Of a stretch of 64,000 nt of DNA, positions 33,537-43,292 are shown piece by piece; positions within the stretch are counted from its first letter, which is position 1, and every line of letters begins with the position of its first letter. The DNA is from Micrococcaceae bacterium Sec5.8 (GTDB lineage Bacteria > Actinomycetota > Actinomycetes > Actinomycetales > Micrococcaceae). The position numbers and the translations under genes are program-made. The stretch is taken from the NCBI GenBank assembly GCA_039636775.1, contig CP143429.1:3596001-3660000 (forward strand), written 5' to 3'. Below the pieces are notes generated by a model that ran no database searches, was not told the DNA's origin, and saw nothing but the letters and a program-made list of their open reading frames with translations.

Positions 33537-34847
33537 GTGGCCCACCAAACATCCACCCAGCGTCCGTCCCCTGCCCCGGCGGCGCCGACGCCGGTCCCGC
33601 CCAAGCGGCCCTTTGCCCGGCATAACCTTCGCACGGTGGTGGACTTCGAGTTCACCCGCACCATGAAAAAGCGCGCCTTCTGGATCGCCACCCTGTCGAT
33701 CCCGGTGGTGATGGCTGTCGTGTTCGCGCTCATCTATTTGAGCAACTCCTCCACCGCGGCCAGCGCCGACGCCCAGAAGACCGCCGCCGTGGCCTTCACC
33801 TACACCGATAGTTCCGCCCTCGTCAGCGCGGACGTCGCCGCGGCCATGGGCGGCAGACCGGCCGAGGACCCCGCCCGCGCCCTGGAGGACGTGAAAGCCG
33901 GGGTGACGGACGCGTACTTCGTCTACCCCGCCGAGCCCGCGGCGCAACCGGTGAAGGTCTACGGAGCCGACAAAGGGATCTTCGAGAACGGCAAGTACGA
34001 CGCCGTCGCCAAACAGCTGCTTGCCGCGTCGGCGCAGGCCCAGGTGGGCTCCCCGCAGCTGATTGCCGCGGCCAGCGGAAACGTCAAAACCGAAGCCGTC
34101 ACCTTCAAGGACGGTCAGCCGACGGGCGGCTTCGGCTCAGCGCTACCGCCGCTGATGTTCCTGCTGATCTTCTACGTCTCGATCATTCTGCTCTCCAACC
34201 AGATGCTCAACTCCACCCTGGAGGAAAAGGAGAACCGCGTCACCGAGATGATCCTGACCACGCTGAACCCCACCACCCTGATCATCGGCAAAGTCATTGC
34301 CCTCTTCATGGTCGGAGTCGTCCAGATCCTGGTCTTCCTGACGCCGATCGCCGTTGGGTTCCTTTACTTCCGGGACAAGCTGGCCATCCCCGATCTTGAC
34401 CTGTCGAGCATCACGTTCAACCCGGGGACCATGATCGTCGGCGCGCTGCTGCTCATCGGAGGCTTCATGGTCTTCACCGGAGTCCTGGTCGCCATCGGGG
34501 CCATCATGCCGACCGCCAAAGACGGAGGCACCATCTTCGGGCCCCTGATGGCCCTGATCTTCGTGCCGTTCTATGCGATCAGCCTGATCATCTCCGATCC
34601 GCGCGCGCCCATCGTGCAGATCTTCACCTACTTCCCGCTTTCCGCCCCCGTCACGGGCCTGCTCCGGAACAGCTTCGGCACCCTCAGCCCGCTCGAGTCC
34701 ACGATCATCATCGTCGAGCTGTTCCTGACCGGATTCCTCATCCTTCGCCTCGCCGTCCACCTCTTCCGGTACGGGTCCATCCAGTACTCAAGCAAACTTT
34801 CCATCGCCGGAACCTTCCGCAAACGCACCACCCCCGCCGGGAAATAG
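33537..34847 (+). CDS. ABC-2 type transporter permease (NatB-like)
   Basis: 436 residues from GTG 33537. One N-terminal membrane helix, a large outer domain (about residues 60-190), then five helices, with SNQMLNSTLEEKENRVTEMILTTL, the family's coupling segment. This is the NatB/ABC-2 layout. Together with the upstream ATPase it forms an exporter in the cytoplasmic membrane; the substrate is not evident. Confidence 0.9.
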   Translation: MAHQTSTQRPSPAPAAPTPVPPKRPFARHNLRTVVDFEFTRTMKKRAFWIATLSIPVVMAVVFALIYLSNSSTAASADAQKTAAVAFTYTDSSALVSADVAAAMGGRPAEDPARALEDVKAGVTDAYFVYPAEPAAQPVKVYGADKGIFENGKYDAVAKQLLAASAQAQVGSPQLIAAASGNVKTEAVTFKDGQPTGGFGSALPPLMFLLIFYVSIILLSNQMLNSTLEEKENRVTEMILTTLNPTTLIIGKVIALFMVGVVQILVFLTPIAVGFLYFRDKLAIPDLDLSSITFNPGTMIVGALLLIGGFMVFTGVLVAIGAIMPTAKDGGTIFGPLMALIFVPFYAISLIISDPRAPIVQIFTYFPLSAPVTGLLRNSFGTLSPLESTIIIVELFLTGFLILRLAVHLFRYGSIQYSSKLSIAGTFRKRTTPAGK

Positions 34848-34965
34848 CCGCCGGAAGGGGCACCCCGGCGGCGTTCCCGCACCACGGACTGCCCTGTCTG
34901 GAGCGCGGGGCGGGGAACGCTAGGCTAGGGGAAGCCCTGTTTCCTCCCGCTAGGAGTTGCGAAGA

Positions 34966-35229
34966 ATGAACATTTTTATCAAACTGCTCGGCACCGGCAT
35001 CAGCCTGCTCGCCGGCTTTGTCGGCACCAAACTCGTTGACACGGTCTGGGAGAAGTCCACGGGCAACAAGCCGCCCAAGGGCCACGACGACGACGTTCCC
35101 ACCACCCTGCGCTCCGCCCTGACCTTCGCCCTGATCTCCGCGTCTGTCAGCGCCATCATCCAGGTCCTCGCCAACCGAGGCACCCAGCGCGCGGTGACCC
35201 GCTTCGCCAAGACCCAGGAACTGGTTTAG
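34966..35229 (+). CDS. DUF4235 membrane protein
   Basis: 87 residues. LGTGISLLAGFVGTKLVDTVWEKSTGNKPP followed by a polar loop and a second hydrophobic helix (FALISASVSAIIQVLANRG) is the DUF4235 pattern, a small two-helix actinobacterial membrane protein of unknown role. ATG 34966 follows TAGGAG. The stop region is a 12-bp tandem repeat (GGAACTGGTTTA from 35217), so two more TAGs follow in series. Confidence 0.85.
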   Translation: MNIFIKLLGTGISLLAGFVGTKLVDTVWEKSTGNKPPKGHDDDVPTTLRSALTFALISASVSAIIQVLANRGTQRAVTRFAKTQELV

Positions 35230-35253
35230 GAACTGGTTTAGGCGACTGGTCTA
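35217..35253 (+). repeat. 12-13 bp tandem repeat at a stop codon
   Basis: GGAACTGGTTTA occurs at 35217-35228 and 35229-35240, and a diverged GGCGACTGGTCTA at 35241-35253. Each unit carries a TAG-type ending; the first provides the stop of the DUF4235 gene. Confidence 0.65.
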
Positions 35254-35260
35254 GGGCGCA

Positions 35261-35671
35261 TCATCCAGCAGCGGGCCCGCCGGCGTCGTCGGTGAAGCCG
35301 CGCTTGCCGGCCGCCTGCTGCACCACGGCCTCCAGTTCATCCGTGCTGAGCAGCTCAGGATGCAGGTGCTTTGTCCGGTAGCCGGCCCGGCCCACCATAT
35401 GGGCCGATACCGGCACGGTGAGCAGCTGGAAGATCCAGGCCACCACCAGCACGGGCCACACCCACCAGGTGCGCATTTGCAGGCCCAGCGCGGACAGCAG
35501 CAGGAACAGTCCCAGCACCTGGGGCTTGGTGGCCGCGTGCATCCTGCTCATCAGGTCCGGGAAGCGGAGCAGGCCTACGGCCGCCGCGAGCGACATCAGG
35601 GCCCCGACCAGCAGAAAGACTGCTGAAACGGCGTCGATCACGGTGTCACCGGAAAACGACTCAGGATTCAC
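35261..35671 (-). CDS. mrpG: Mrp Na+/H+ antiporter subunit G
   Basis: 136 residues from GTG 35671. Three membrane helices and the MrpG signature GLLRFPDLMSRMHAATKPQVLG. Last gene of the mrpA-G operon; it starts inside the last codons of mrpF (11-base overlap). The acidic C-terminal tail is polar and probably cytoplasmic. MrpG is a small structural subunit required for activity of the multi-protein antiporter. Confidence 0.9.
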   Translation of the reverse strand: MNPESFSGDTVIDAVSAVFLLVGALMSLAAAVGLLRFPDLMSRMHAATKPQVLGLFLLLSALGLQMRTWWVWPVLVVAWIFQLLTVPVSAHMVGRAGYRTKHLHPELLSTDELEAVVQQAAGKRGFTDDAGGPAAG

Positions 35672-35939
35672 GCGTTTTCTCCCGCCGGTCGGCCACAAAG
35701 CGGGCAACTGTTACGGAGCCGACGAACCCGATGAGGGACACCGCCACCAGCAGCATGAGGTTGTTGAGGTGCCGGTTCACGGCCATGTCAATGCACAGGG
35801 CGGCGCCGACGATGGCCAGCAGCACGTCCGCGGCGAGCACCCGGTCCAGCAGCGACGGGCCCCGCGCGATCCGGATGATCGCTCCTCCGGCGGCCAGCGA
35901 CAGCACCACCGCGGTCACGGCCAGGACGAGTTCCATCAT
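35661..35939 (-). CDS. mrpF: Mrp Na+/H+ antiporter subunit F
   Basis: 92 residues, three membrane helices, with RIARGPSLLDRVLAADVLL, the MrpF signature. It overlaps mrpE by four bases and mrpG by eleven. Small structural subunit of the Mrp complex in the cytoplasmic membrane. Confidence 0.92.
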   Translation of the reverse strand: MMELVLAVTAVVLSLAAGGAIIRIARGPSLLDRVLAADVLLAIVGAALCIDMAVNRHLNNLMLLVAVSLIGFVGSVTVARFVADRREKTRES

Positions 35940-36481
35940 GCGCCCACCTCCTGGTTCAGTGCCGACAGTTCGGCCTTGGTGCCCATGATCCTGATCAGCC
36001 CCGCCTCCGTGTCGCGGACGTCCTTGCGCAGCTGGGCGGCGTCGTCCGCGTTGCGCACGTTGATGCCGTGGATATACAGCGTGGACGTGGATCGGTCCAC
36101 CTCCACTACCAGCGAGCCGGGGATCAGCGCCGTGACGTGACCGGTGGCGGTGACCAGCAGGTCCGAGTGGCTGCGGAGGGGAACGGCGACGACGGCGCTG
36201 ATGACTTTGGGTCCTTTGACCGCGGCCAGGTAGAGGACCTGGAAGCTCGCTGCCACCACTTTGAGCAGGAACATCACGGCGAACGGAACAGCCCGGAGCA
36301 CATTGAAACGTCCTCCGAGTTCCACCGGCGGCAGGTAAAACAACCGGGCCACAAGAACTGCTATCAGCGCACCGAAGAGCAGGTTACCGGGGCTGAAGTC
36401 CCGCCAGAGGGCGCCCCAGACCACCACAAGCCAGACGAGCAGGGGAAGTTCCTGCCGCAGGGAGATCCGCTTCCGGCTCAT
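35936..36481 (-). CDS. mrpE: Mrp Na+/H+ antiporter subunit E
   Basis: 181 residues. N-terminal membrane helices followed by a cytoplasmic domain with SLVVEVDRSTSTLYIHGINV, typical of MrpE. ATGA overlaps on both sides couple it with mrpD and mrpF. It contributes to the stability of the antiporter complex. Confidence 0.92.
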   Translation of the reverse strand: MSRKRISLRQELPLLVWLVVVWGALWRDFSPGNLLFGALIAVLVARLFYLPPVELGGRFNVLRAVPFAVMFLLKVVAASFQVLYLAAVKGPKVISAVVAVPLRSHSDLLVTATGHVTALIPGSLVVEVDRSTSTLYIHGINVRNADDAAQLRKDVRDTEAGLIRIMGTKAELSALNQEVGA

Positions 36482-38091
36482 CTCCCTCCCTCCCGCTGCT
36501 CGGGCTGGGAGATCGCCGGAACCGGCGCATCCCCACCGAGGACTGCATGGATGTACGGGGTCCGGTCCAGCATGTCGAAGGCCGACTGGTCTGCCACCTT
36601 GAACAAGGGGCCCGCGAAGACTGTCAGTGCCACTCCGAAGATCACCAGGCCCAAGGTGGACCCCACCATGGTCCGCGGCAGCAGGGTGACATTGGTTTTT
36701 CCTGCCCGGTCCCCGGTAGCGGAATCGGAGGCGGCGGCCAGCAGGACCGGATCGGGGTGCTCGGCGTCCTCGGGCTTGCGCCAGAACGCGCGGTTCCAGA
36801 CCCTGGCGATGGCCAGCAGGGTCAGCAGGCTGGTGAGAACCCCGCCAATCACCAGGGCGTAGGCCAGCGGGGTTCCCAGCTGCACGCCGGCCTGCAGCAG
36901 CCCCAGCTTGCCCAGGAAGCCCGAGAACGGCGGGATCCCGGCCAGGTTCATGGCCGGGAGGAAGAACAGTATGGCCAGCAGCGGGGACAGCTTGGCGAGC
37001 CCGGCAACACGGTCCACCGAGGAGCTGCCGCCACGGCGTTCGATCAGGCCAGTCACCAAGAAGAGGCTGGTCTGGATGGTGATGTGGTGGGCCACGTAGA
37101 AGACCGCCGCGCCCAGTCCGGCCACAGAGGACATCGCAAGGCCGAACACCATGTACCCGATATGGCTGACAAGGGTGAAGGACAACAATCGCTTGATATC
37201 ACTTTGGGCCAGTGCTCCCAGGATTCCCACGATCATGGTCAGCAAGGCGGCGACCATCAGCGGCCCGTTGAAAGTGTCCCCGGGAAAGAGCAGGGTTTCC
37301 GTGCGGACAATGGCGTAGACACCCACCTTGGTGAGCAGGCCGGCGAACACCGCCGTGACCGGGGCCGGTGCTGTCGGGTAGGAGTCCGGGAGCCAGAAGG
37401 ACAGCGGAAACACGGCCGCCTTGATGCCGAAGGCGACCAGCAGCATCACGTGCAGCAGGTTCTGCGTTCCCTGGTCCAGGTCCGCGAGCTTAATGGCGAG
37501 ATCGGCCATGTTGATGGTGCCGGTGGCTCCATAGATCATCGCAATCGCCATCAGGAACAGCACAGAGGACACCACGGAAACCACGAGGTAGGTCACGCCG
37601 GCACGGACCCGCGGTCCCGTTCCGCCGAGGGTCATCAGCACGTAACTGGCTGTCAGGAGGATTTCGAACCCGACGTACAGGTTGAACAGGTCCCCGGAGA
37701 GGAAGGCGTTGGACACCCCGGCCACCAGGATCAGGTAGGTGGGGTGGAAGATCGAGACGGGCGCGTCCCGGTCGCCGTCTGCCATGCCCTGCCCGGTGGC
37801 GTAGATCAGCACCGCGAGGCTGACGGCGGAGGACACCACCAGCATCAGCGAGGAGAACTGGTCCACCACCATCACGATGCCCCAGGGCGGAAGCCAGCCG
37901 CCGAGGGTGACAGCCGCCGTTCCGCCGTCCCAGACGGCGGCCAGCAGCCAGCATTCAAGCAGCAGCGTCATGGACAGGAGTGCGATGCTTACGGTCCGTT
38001 GCGCCCGTGAGTGCCGGATCAGCAGGAAGGTCAGGGCGGCACCGAGGATGGGAAGAAGGACGGCGAGCGGGGCGAAGCTGGCAATGTTCAC
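36478..38091 (-). CDS. mrpD: Mrp Na+/H+ antiporter subunit D
   Basis: 537 residues with about 14 membrane helices, related to the NuoL/M/N proton channels of complex I. The segment GFEILLTASYVLMTLGG contains the conserved Glu, and GIKAAVFPLSFWLPDSYPTAPAPVTAVFAGLLTKVG the conserved Lys. With MrpA it forms the ion-translocating core. Confidence 0.94.
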   Translation of the reverse strand: MNIASFAPLAVLLPILGAALTFLLIRHSRAQRTVSIALLSMTLLLECWLLAAVWDGGTAAVTLGGWLPPWGIVMVVDQFSSLMLVVSSAVSLAVLIYATGQGMADGDRDAPVSIFHPTYLILVAGVSNAFLSGDLFNLYVGFEILLTASYVLMTLGGTGPRVRAGVTYLVVSVVSSVLFLMAIAMIYGATGTINMADLAIKLADLDQGTQNLLHVMLLVAFGIKAAVFPLSFWLPDSYPTAPAPVTAVFAGLLTKVGVYAIVRTETLLFPGDTFNGPLMVAALLTMIVGILGALAQSDIKRLLSFTLVSHIGYMVFGLAMSSVAGLGAAVFYVAHHITIQTSLFLVTGLIERRGGSSSVDRVAGLAKLSPLLAILFFLPAMNLAGIPPFSGFLGKLGLLQAGVQLGTPLAYALVIGGVLTSLLTLLAIARVWNRAFWRKPEDAEHPDPVLLAAASDSATGDRAGKTNVTLLPRTMVGSTLGLVIFGVALTVFAGPLFKVADQSAFDMLDRTPYIHAVLGGDAPVPAISQPEQREGGR

Positions 38092-38666
38092 TGTCCGCCT
38101 CCTTCCTTGTTAGGCGGTATGACGTTCAAGGATCCCGGCTGTTCCTCCGCGGCGGCCGCATGGGCGTCCAGCGTGCGGTCAGCGACCTCAACGATGGCCG
38201 ACGCCCCGGCGGGAATATCGGAGACCGCTTGGCCGTCCGTACCGACCATGGTCAGTGGGAACTCGGAAGTCTCCACCGGGACCACGGAATCGTCCTCGAT
38301 GTCGAAGCTGGGGGTCCGCGCCACGCGGCGGTCCTCGGCGTCGTCCTGGATTTCGTCCTCGCGGGCCAGGACCCAGGTCCGGTAAATGATGCCCAGCATG
38401 AACGCTGTGACCGCGAAGGAGATGACAATCGAGGTGAGGATCAGGGCCTGCGGCAGGGGATCGTTGTACGCTGCGGCCGGGGTGTCCTTGCTGAACATGG
38501 GCGCGAGGCCGGCGTAGCCGCCGGTGGTCAAAATCAGCAGGTTGGTGGCGTTCGTCAGAAGCATCAGGCCCAGCAGGACCCGGGTGAGGCTCCGTTCGAG
38601 CAGGAGGTAGATGCCGCACGCGTACAGGGCCCCCATAACCACGAGCAGGGTCAGGTTGACGCTCAT
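38088..38666 (-). CDS. mrpC: Mrp Na+/H+ antiporter subunit C
   Basis: 192 residues. Three membrane helices homologous to NuoK (RVLLGLMLLTNATNLLIL, DPLPQALILTSIVISFAVTAF) occupy the first about 110 residues; the remaining about 80 are a polar, acidic cytoplasmic tail often seen in actinobacterial MrpC and of unknown function. Overlaps mrpA and mrpD by ATGA. Confidence 0.93.
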   Translation of the reverse strand: MSVNLTLLVVMGALYACGIYLLLERSLTRVLLGLMLLTNATNLLILTTGGYAGLAPMFSKDTPAAAYNDPLPQALILTSIVISFAVTAFMLGIIYRTWVLAREDEIQDDAEDRRVARTPSFDIEDDSVVPVETSEFPLTMVGTDGQAVSDIPAGASAIVEVADRTLDAHAAAAEEQPGSLNVIPPNKEGGGQ

Positions 38667-41600
38667 GCTTTCCCCTTGACGGTGATCTCGGCCGGAACTC
38701 CGGCGGGCTCAGGATCGCCGGGGTGTTCCCCGGCCTCTTCCTCGAAGTGTTCGTCGATTTCGGCTCCGAGGCTGCGCAGCACATCCAGCACCAGGCCGAC
38801 GACCACCGTGTACACGCCGATGTCGAAGATTGTGGAGGTGACAAACTTGACGTCACCAAAGACCGGGAGCCAGAACTCGATGATGGCGGTCTGGAACACC
38901 TGGCCACCCAGCAGCAGGGGCACCAGGCCGGACACCGCTGCGGTGGCCAGCCCGACGCCCAGCAGGGTGCCGGCGCTGATCGGCGAGGCTTCCCGTAACT
39001 CGAAACGCCCGCCCGCGAGGTATCGGACGGTGAGCGCCAGTCCGGCAGTCAGGCCGCCGGCGAAGCCGCCGCCGGGGAAGTTGTGCCCGGCGAGCAGCAG
39101 GTAGATGGAGAAAACGATGATCGAGTGGAAGACCAGCCGTGTGACGACTTCAAAGATGATCGAGCGGCGTTCCGGCGCCAGGGTCCGGCCGGCCACCAGC
39201 CAGGCGTCACGGCCGGAGGCGGCGAAGCGGCGGCTCATGGCCAGCGCGGCGTCGTCGCGGGTGTTTCCGCGTCCGGCGCCGGGGCTGCGGCGGCCCACGG
39301 AACCCTCGGCAACAGTGGAGGCGGCGCGGATTCCCTCGCCCCGGCTCTTGACGAAGATCAGGCTGGCCACACCGGTGGCCGCGAGGGCCAACACCGCGAT
39401 CTCCCCAAACGTGTCCCACGCGCGGATGTCGACCAGTGTCACGTTGACGATGTTCAGGCCGCCGCCGCCCTCGTACGCCAGCTTCGGGAACTCCAGCGAT
39501 ACCGGCGCGGCCACCCGCGCGCCAAGGGCGTAGATGGCGACAAACACCATGGTGACTCCGAAGGCGGCGCCAATGATGACTCGGACCACCCGGTATTTCC
39601 CGCCGGTCCGGTCACGCAGTTCCGCCGGGAGGCTGCGCATGGCCAGGACGAAGGCCACCAGGATGATGGATTCCACGAGCATCTGGGTCAGTGCAAGGTC
39701 CGGGGCGCCCTGCAAGGCGAACATCAGGGCGATGCCGTAGCCGGTGACAGACACCATCAGGACGGCCAGGAACCGCTTGTTGGCGCGCACCGCGGCCAGC
39801 GCCCCGATGATGATTCCCGCGCCGACGACGATCTGCAGCGGAGAGTGGGGGTCGATGAAGTAGAGGTCCTCCGGCAGCGGCTTATTGGCCAGTACCAGCG
39901 CCGTGAGCGGAAGGACGAACGCCACGGTCAGGATGACGGACAGGTAGAAGAACAGCGAGCCGCGCTGGGTCCGGCCGGTAATCCAGACCGCGGCGTCATC
40001 CAGGGCGCCGATGGTCAGCTGGTATCCGCGGTCGCCGTCAATCCACCCGGGGACCCGGGCCTGGAGGCGTCCGACGGCGTGACGGCCGTAGTACATGGCC
40101 AGGCCGAGGGCGAAGGTGATGGCGGTCAGGCCAAGCACCGGGGTCACGCCGTGCCAGAGGGCCAGGTGGCCGGCGGCGGCGGCCGGGTCTTCGCCGTCGG
40201 GCACAAACAGCGCCGCGTACGGCTGGATCCAGCCGTCCACCGGAGCCGGCCACAGCCCGTACACGATCGTCAGCACGCTCAGAAGGGCGGGGGCTGCGAG
40301 GAACGCCGGCTTGATCGGTTTAAAGGGTGTCGTCCCCACGCCGGATTTGACGGCGAAGGCGCCCCACATGAACCGGGCGCTGTAAGCGAATGTCAGGATG
40401 GAGCCAAGGACCAGGCCGACGAGGACCACCATCCCCCACGGTCCGGCGCCGGAGCCGTGGTGGACGAAAGCTTCGAAGACCGATTCCTTGGCCACGAACC
40501 CGGCCAGGGGCGGAATCCCGGCCATTGAGGCAGCGCCGATGGCGGCCACGATTGCGAGGGCACGGGAGGAACGGAACACACCCGAGAGCTTGCGGATGTC
40601 CCGGGTGCCGGCCTGGTGGTCGATGATGCCCACCACCAGGAAGAGGGTGGCTTTGAACAGCCCGTGGGCGAGCAGCAGCCCGAGGCCGGCGAGGGCGGCG
40701 TCGGGCTCGCCGAGTCCGACGACCATGGTCAGGAAGCCGAGCTGGCTGACCGTGCCGTAGGCCAGGATCAGCTTAATGTCGGTCTGCCGCAGCGCCCGGT
40801 ATCCGCCCACAAGCATGGTGGCCAGGCCAAGGCCCAGCACCACCGGCAGCCAGAAGGTCGTTTCCGCGAATCCCGGCGCGAGCCTCGCCACCAGGTAGAT
40901 GCCGGCCTTCACCATGGCCGCGGCGTGCAGGTAGGCGCTCACCGGGGTGGGCGCCGCCATGGCGCCCGGGAGCCAGAAGTGGAACGGGACGAGCGCGGAT
41001 TTGGTGATCGCACCCACCAGAATGAGCACGACGGCGCCGGCTACTGCCCCCGCGGCGGGTCCGGTGACGAGGGTGGGCGCCAGTTCGAGAATGGCCGAGA
41101 TCCGGTAGGTCCCTGCAGTGAAGCCGAGGATGATCAGGCCCACCAGCATGGCCAGTCCACCGGCGGTGGTGACGATGAGGGCCTGCAGGGCGGACCGCCG
41201 CGCCGCGAGCCGGGTCCGGGCGTACCCGATCAGCAGATAGGACAGGACCGTGGTCAGCTCCCAGAAGATGAAGAGCAGGAGCAGGTCATCCGCCGTCACC
41301 AGGCCGAACATCACCCCGGCGAAAGCCAGCAACTGCGCGCCGAACCCGCCGAGGAAGTCGTCCTTATCCTTGAAGTACCGGGCACAGTAGACCAGCACCA
41401 GCGCGCCGACGCCCAGGACCAGCAGGGACAGGACCCAGGCAAGGGCATCCATGCGGAAGGCGAGCTCGATCTTCAGTTCGGGGATCCAGGGCAGGACGTC
41501 GGCCATGCCGGCGCCTGAACCCCCGGCCCGGGGGCCGCCGGAGCCGGCTGCATAGACGGCGCCGTGCTGCATGACCAGCCAGACGAACGAGCCGGCGGGC

Positions 41601-41698
41601 ACCGCCGCGAGAACGTAAAATGCGTTTCGACCGAACCGGTGGAAGAGCACTGGCGCCACAACAGCCACCGCAAAGTGCACGGCAAGGACTGTGATCAC
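38663..41698 (-). CDS. mrpA: Mrp Na+/H+ antiporter subunit A, with subunit B domain fused
   Basis: 1011 residues. The first about 760 are MrpA (NuoL-like channel with LLLLFIFWELTTVLSYLLIGY and KSALVPFHFWLPGAMAAPTPVSAYLHAAAMVKAG, then the C-terminal MrpA extension). Residues about 840-1000 are the MrpB domain (FHSIIVFSIYLLLAGHNFPGGGFAGGL), replacing a separate mrpB gene. First gene of the A-C-D-E-F-G operon, all coupled by short overlaps. The complex exchanges Na+ for H+ and supports pH and salt tolerance. Confidence 0.95.
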   Translation of the reverse strand: MITVLAVHFAVAVVAPVLFHRFGRNAFYVLAAVPAGSFVWLVMQHGAVYAAGSGGPRAGGSGAGMADVLPWIPELKIELAFRMDALAWVLSLLVLGVGALVLVYCARYFKDKDDFLGGFGAQLLAFAGVMFGLVTADDLLLLFIFWELTTVLSYLLIGYARTRLAARRSALQALIVTTAGGLAMLVGLIILGFTAGTYRISAILELAPTLVTGPAAGAVAGAVVLILVGAITKSALVPFHFWLPGAMAAPTPVSAYLHAAAMVKAGIYLVARLAPGFAETTFWLPVVLGLGLATMLVGGYRALRQTDIKLILAYGTVSQLGFLTMVVGLGEPDAALAGLGLLLAHGLFKATLFLVVGIIDHQAGTRDIRKLSGVFRSSRALAIVAAIGAASMAGIPPLAGFVAKESVFEAFVHHGSGAGPWGMVVLVGLVLGSILTFAYSARFMWGAFAVKSGVGTTPFKPIKPAFLAAPALLSVLTIVYGLWPAPVDGWIQPYAALFVPDGEDPAAAAGHLALWHGVTPVLGLTAITFALGLAMYYGRHAVGRLQARVPGWIDGDRGYQLTIGALDDAAVWITGRTQRGSLFFYLSVILTVAFVLPLTALVLANKPLPEDLYFIDPHSPLQIVVGAGIIIGALAAVRANKRFLAVLMVSVTGYGIALMFALQGAPDLALTQMLVESIILVAFVLAMRSLPAELRDRTGGKYRVVRVIIGAAFGVTMVFVAIYALGARVAAPVSLEFPKLAYEGGGGLNIVNVTLVDIRAWDTFGEIAVLALAATGVASLIFVKSRGEGIRAASTVAEGSVGRRSPGAGRGNTRDDAALAMSRRFAASGRDAWLVAGRTLAPERRSIIFEVVTRLVFHSIIVFSIYLLLAGHNFPGGGFAGGLTAGLALTVRYLAGGRFELREASPISAGTLLGVGLATAAVSGLVPLLLGGQVFQTAIIEFWLPVFGDVKFVTSTIFDIGVYTVVVGLVLDVLRSLGAEIDEHFEEEAGEHPGDPEPAGVPAEITVKGKA

Positions 41699-41849
41699 TG
41701 GTATCTCCGCAACGTCAGGGGTTCAATTGTCAATAAGCTGGAGCAGGCGGCGCATTCGTTAGGTTCAGTGCGAACAGTTTACCAAGCGTTGACAAATTCT
41801 TTTCCCTGGTGCGGCCGGTTCCCCGTGAACGGGGGCTAACATTTCCGCT

Positions 41850-43253
41850 ATGAACTCCGCTGCCGCCCCCGAGGCCATGCGTCCCGCGTCGGAACTGGAA
41901 TCCGGCCCCCAGGCCTCGCAGAAGGGCCGCATTCTCGCGTGGGCCGCCTGGGACTGGGGCTCTGCCGCGTTCAACGCCGTCATGACCACATTTGTGTTCA
42001 CGGTCTACCTGACCTCCAAAGCCTTCGGCGGCGAGGACCAGGCGTCTGCCGTTCTGGGCGGGGCGCTGGCCATCGCCGGCGCCGCCATCGCGCTGCTGGC
42101 ACCTGTCACGGGGCAGCGATCGGATACCGGGGGGCGCCGGAAGCTCTGGTTGGGAGTGAACACTGCCGCCGTCGCCCTCCTGACCGCCCTGTGCTTCTTC
42201 GTCTTCCCGCGCCCGGAATTCCTGTTGCTCGGCGTCACCCTGATCGCGCTGGGCAACGTCTTCTTCGAATTTGCCGGGGTGAACTACAACGCCATGCTCG
42301 CCCAAATCTCCACCCCGCAGAATATCGGCAAGGTCAGCGGGTTCGGCTGGGGCATGGGATACCTCGGTGGCATCGTGGCGCTGCTGATCGTGCTTCAACT
42401 CTTTGTCCAGCCGAGCTTCGAGTGGTTTGGCGGCTCCACGGAGGACAGCCTGAACATCCGCCTGGTCGCGGTGTTTTCGGCGCTGTGGTTCTTCGTGTTC
42501 GCGCTGCCCGTGCTCTTCGCCGTCCCGGAACTTCCCCGGACACGGCAGGGGGCCGGCCTGGGGTTCTTCGCGTCCTATGGCCTGCTGGCGCGGCGGATCG
42601 CGGCGATTTACCGGACCAGCCCGCACACCATCTACTTCCTGCTCGCCAGTGCCGTGTTCCGCGACGGGCTGGCTGCGGTGTTCACGTTCGGCGGCATCAT
42701 CGCCGCCGGCACGTTTGGCTTTGAGCTCAAGGAGGTCATCTTCTTCGCCATCTTTGGAAATGTGGTCGCCGCGGCGGGCGCCATTGCCGGCGGCTTCCTC
42801 GATGACCGGGTCGGGCCCAAGACGGTCATTGCCGGGTCGCTGGTGGGCCTGCTGGCCGCAGGCACGATGATCCTGGTCCTCGGCAACGGGAACTATTCCT
42901 TCTTCGGCATGCACTGGGCCGGCACCACGACCTTTTGGGTCTTCGGCCTGTTCCTGTGCCTGTTTGTGGGGCCGGCGCAATCATCCTCGCGGGCCTACCT
43001 GGCCCGGCTCGCCCCGCACGGGGAGTCCGGCGAACTGTTCGGCCTCTACGCCACCACGGGCCGTGCCGTCAGCTTCCTCGCCCCGGCACTTTTCACGCTG
43101 TGCATCGCGGTGGCCGCCCCGCTCGTGGAACCGGGCGGCGCCCAGCGTTGGGGCATCCTCGGCATCATGGTGGTGCTCCTGGCGGGGCTGCTGTTGCTGC
43201 TCCCGGTCAAAGCACCGGGGAAGGCCGGCATCGCCGTCGTACCTGCAGCCTGA
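41850..43253 (+). CDS. UMF1-family MFS transporter
   Basis: 467 residues and about 12 membrane helices. Starts AWAAWDWGSAAFNAVMTTFVFTVY, the UMF1 (Atg22-like) signature, and has APVTGQRSDTGGRRK between helices 2 and 3. Members are secondary transporters, perhaps for amino acids, with few known substrates. Divergent from mrpA, so the 151-base gap between them must hold both promoters. Confidence 0.88.
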   Translation: MNSAAAPEAMRPASELESGPQASQKGRILAWAAWDWGSAAFNAVMTTFVFTVYLTSKAFGGEDQASAVLGGALAIAGAAIALLAPVTGQRSDTGGRRKLWLGVNTAAVALLTALCFFVFPRPEFLLLGVTLIALGNVFFEFAGVNYNAMLAQISTPQNIGKVSGFGWGMGYLGGIVALLIVLQLFVQPSFEWFGGSTEDSLNIRLVAVFSALWFFVFALPVLFAVPELPRTRQGAGLGFFASYGLLARRIAAIYRTSPHTIYFLLASAVFRDGLAAVFTFGGIIAAGTFGFELKEVIFFAIFGNVVAAAGAIAGGFLDDRVGPKTVIAGSLVGLLAAGTMILVLGNGNYSFFGMHWAGTTTFWVFGLFLCLFVGPAQSSSRAYLARLAPHGESGELFGLYATTGRAVSFLAPALFTLCIAVAAPLVEPGGAQRWGILGIMVVLLAGLLLLLPVKAPGKAGIAVVPAA

Positions 43254-43292
43254 CGCTGCCCGGATTCCCCGGCAGCGCACTAGGCTGGAGGA

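Noticed and set aside
36547..38010. Plus-strand frame within the mrp operon
   Set aside because: It is Gln/His/Gly-rich shadow of mrpD; there is no recognisable domain.
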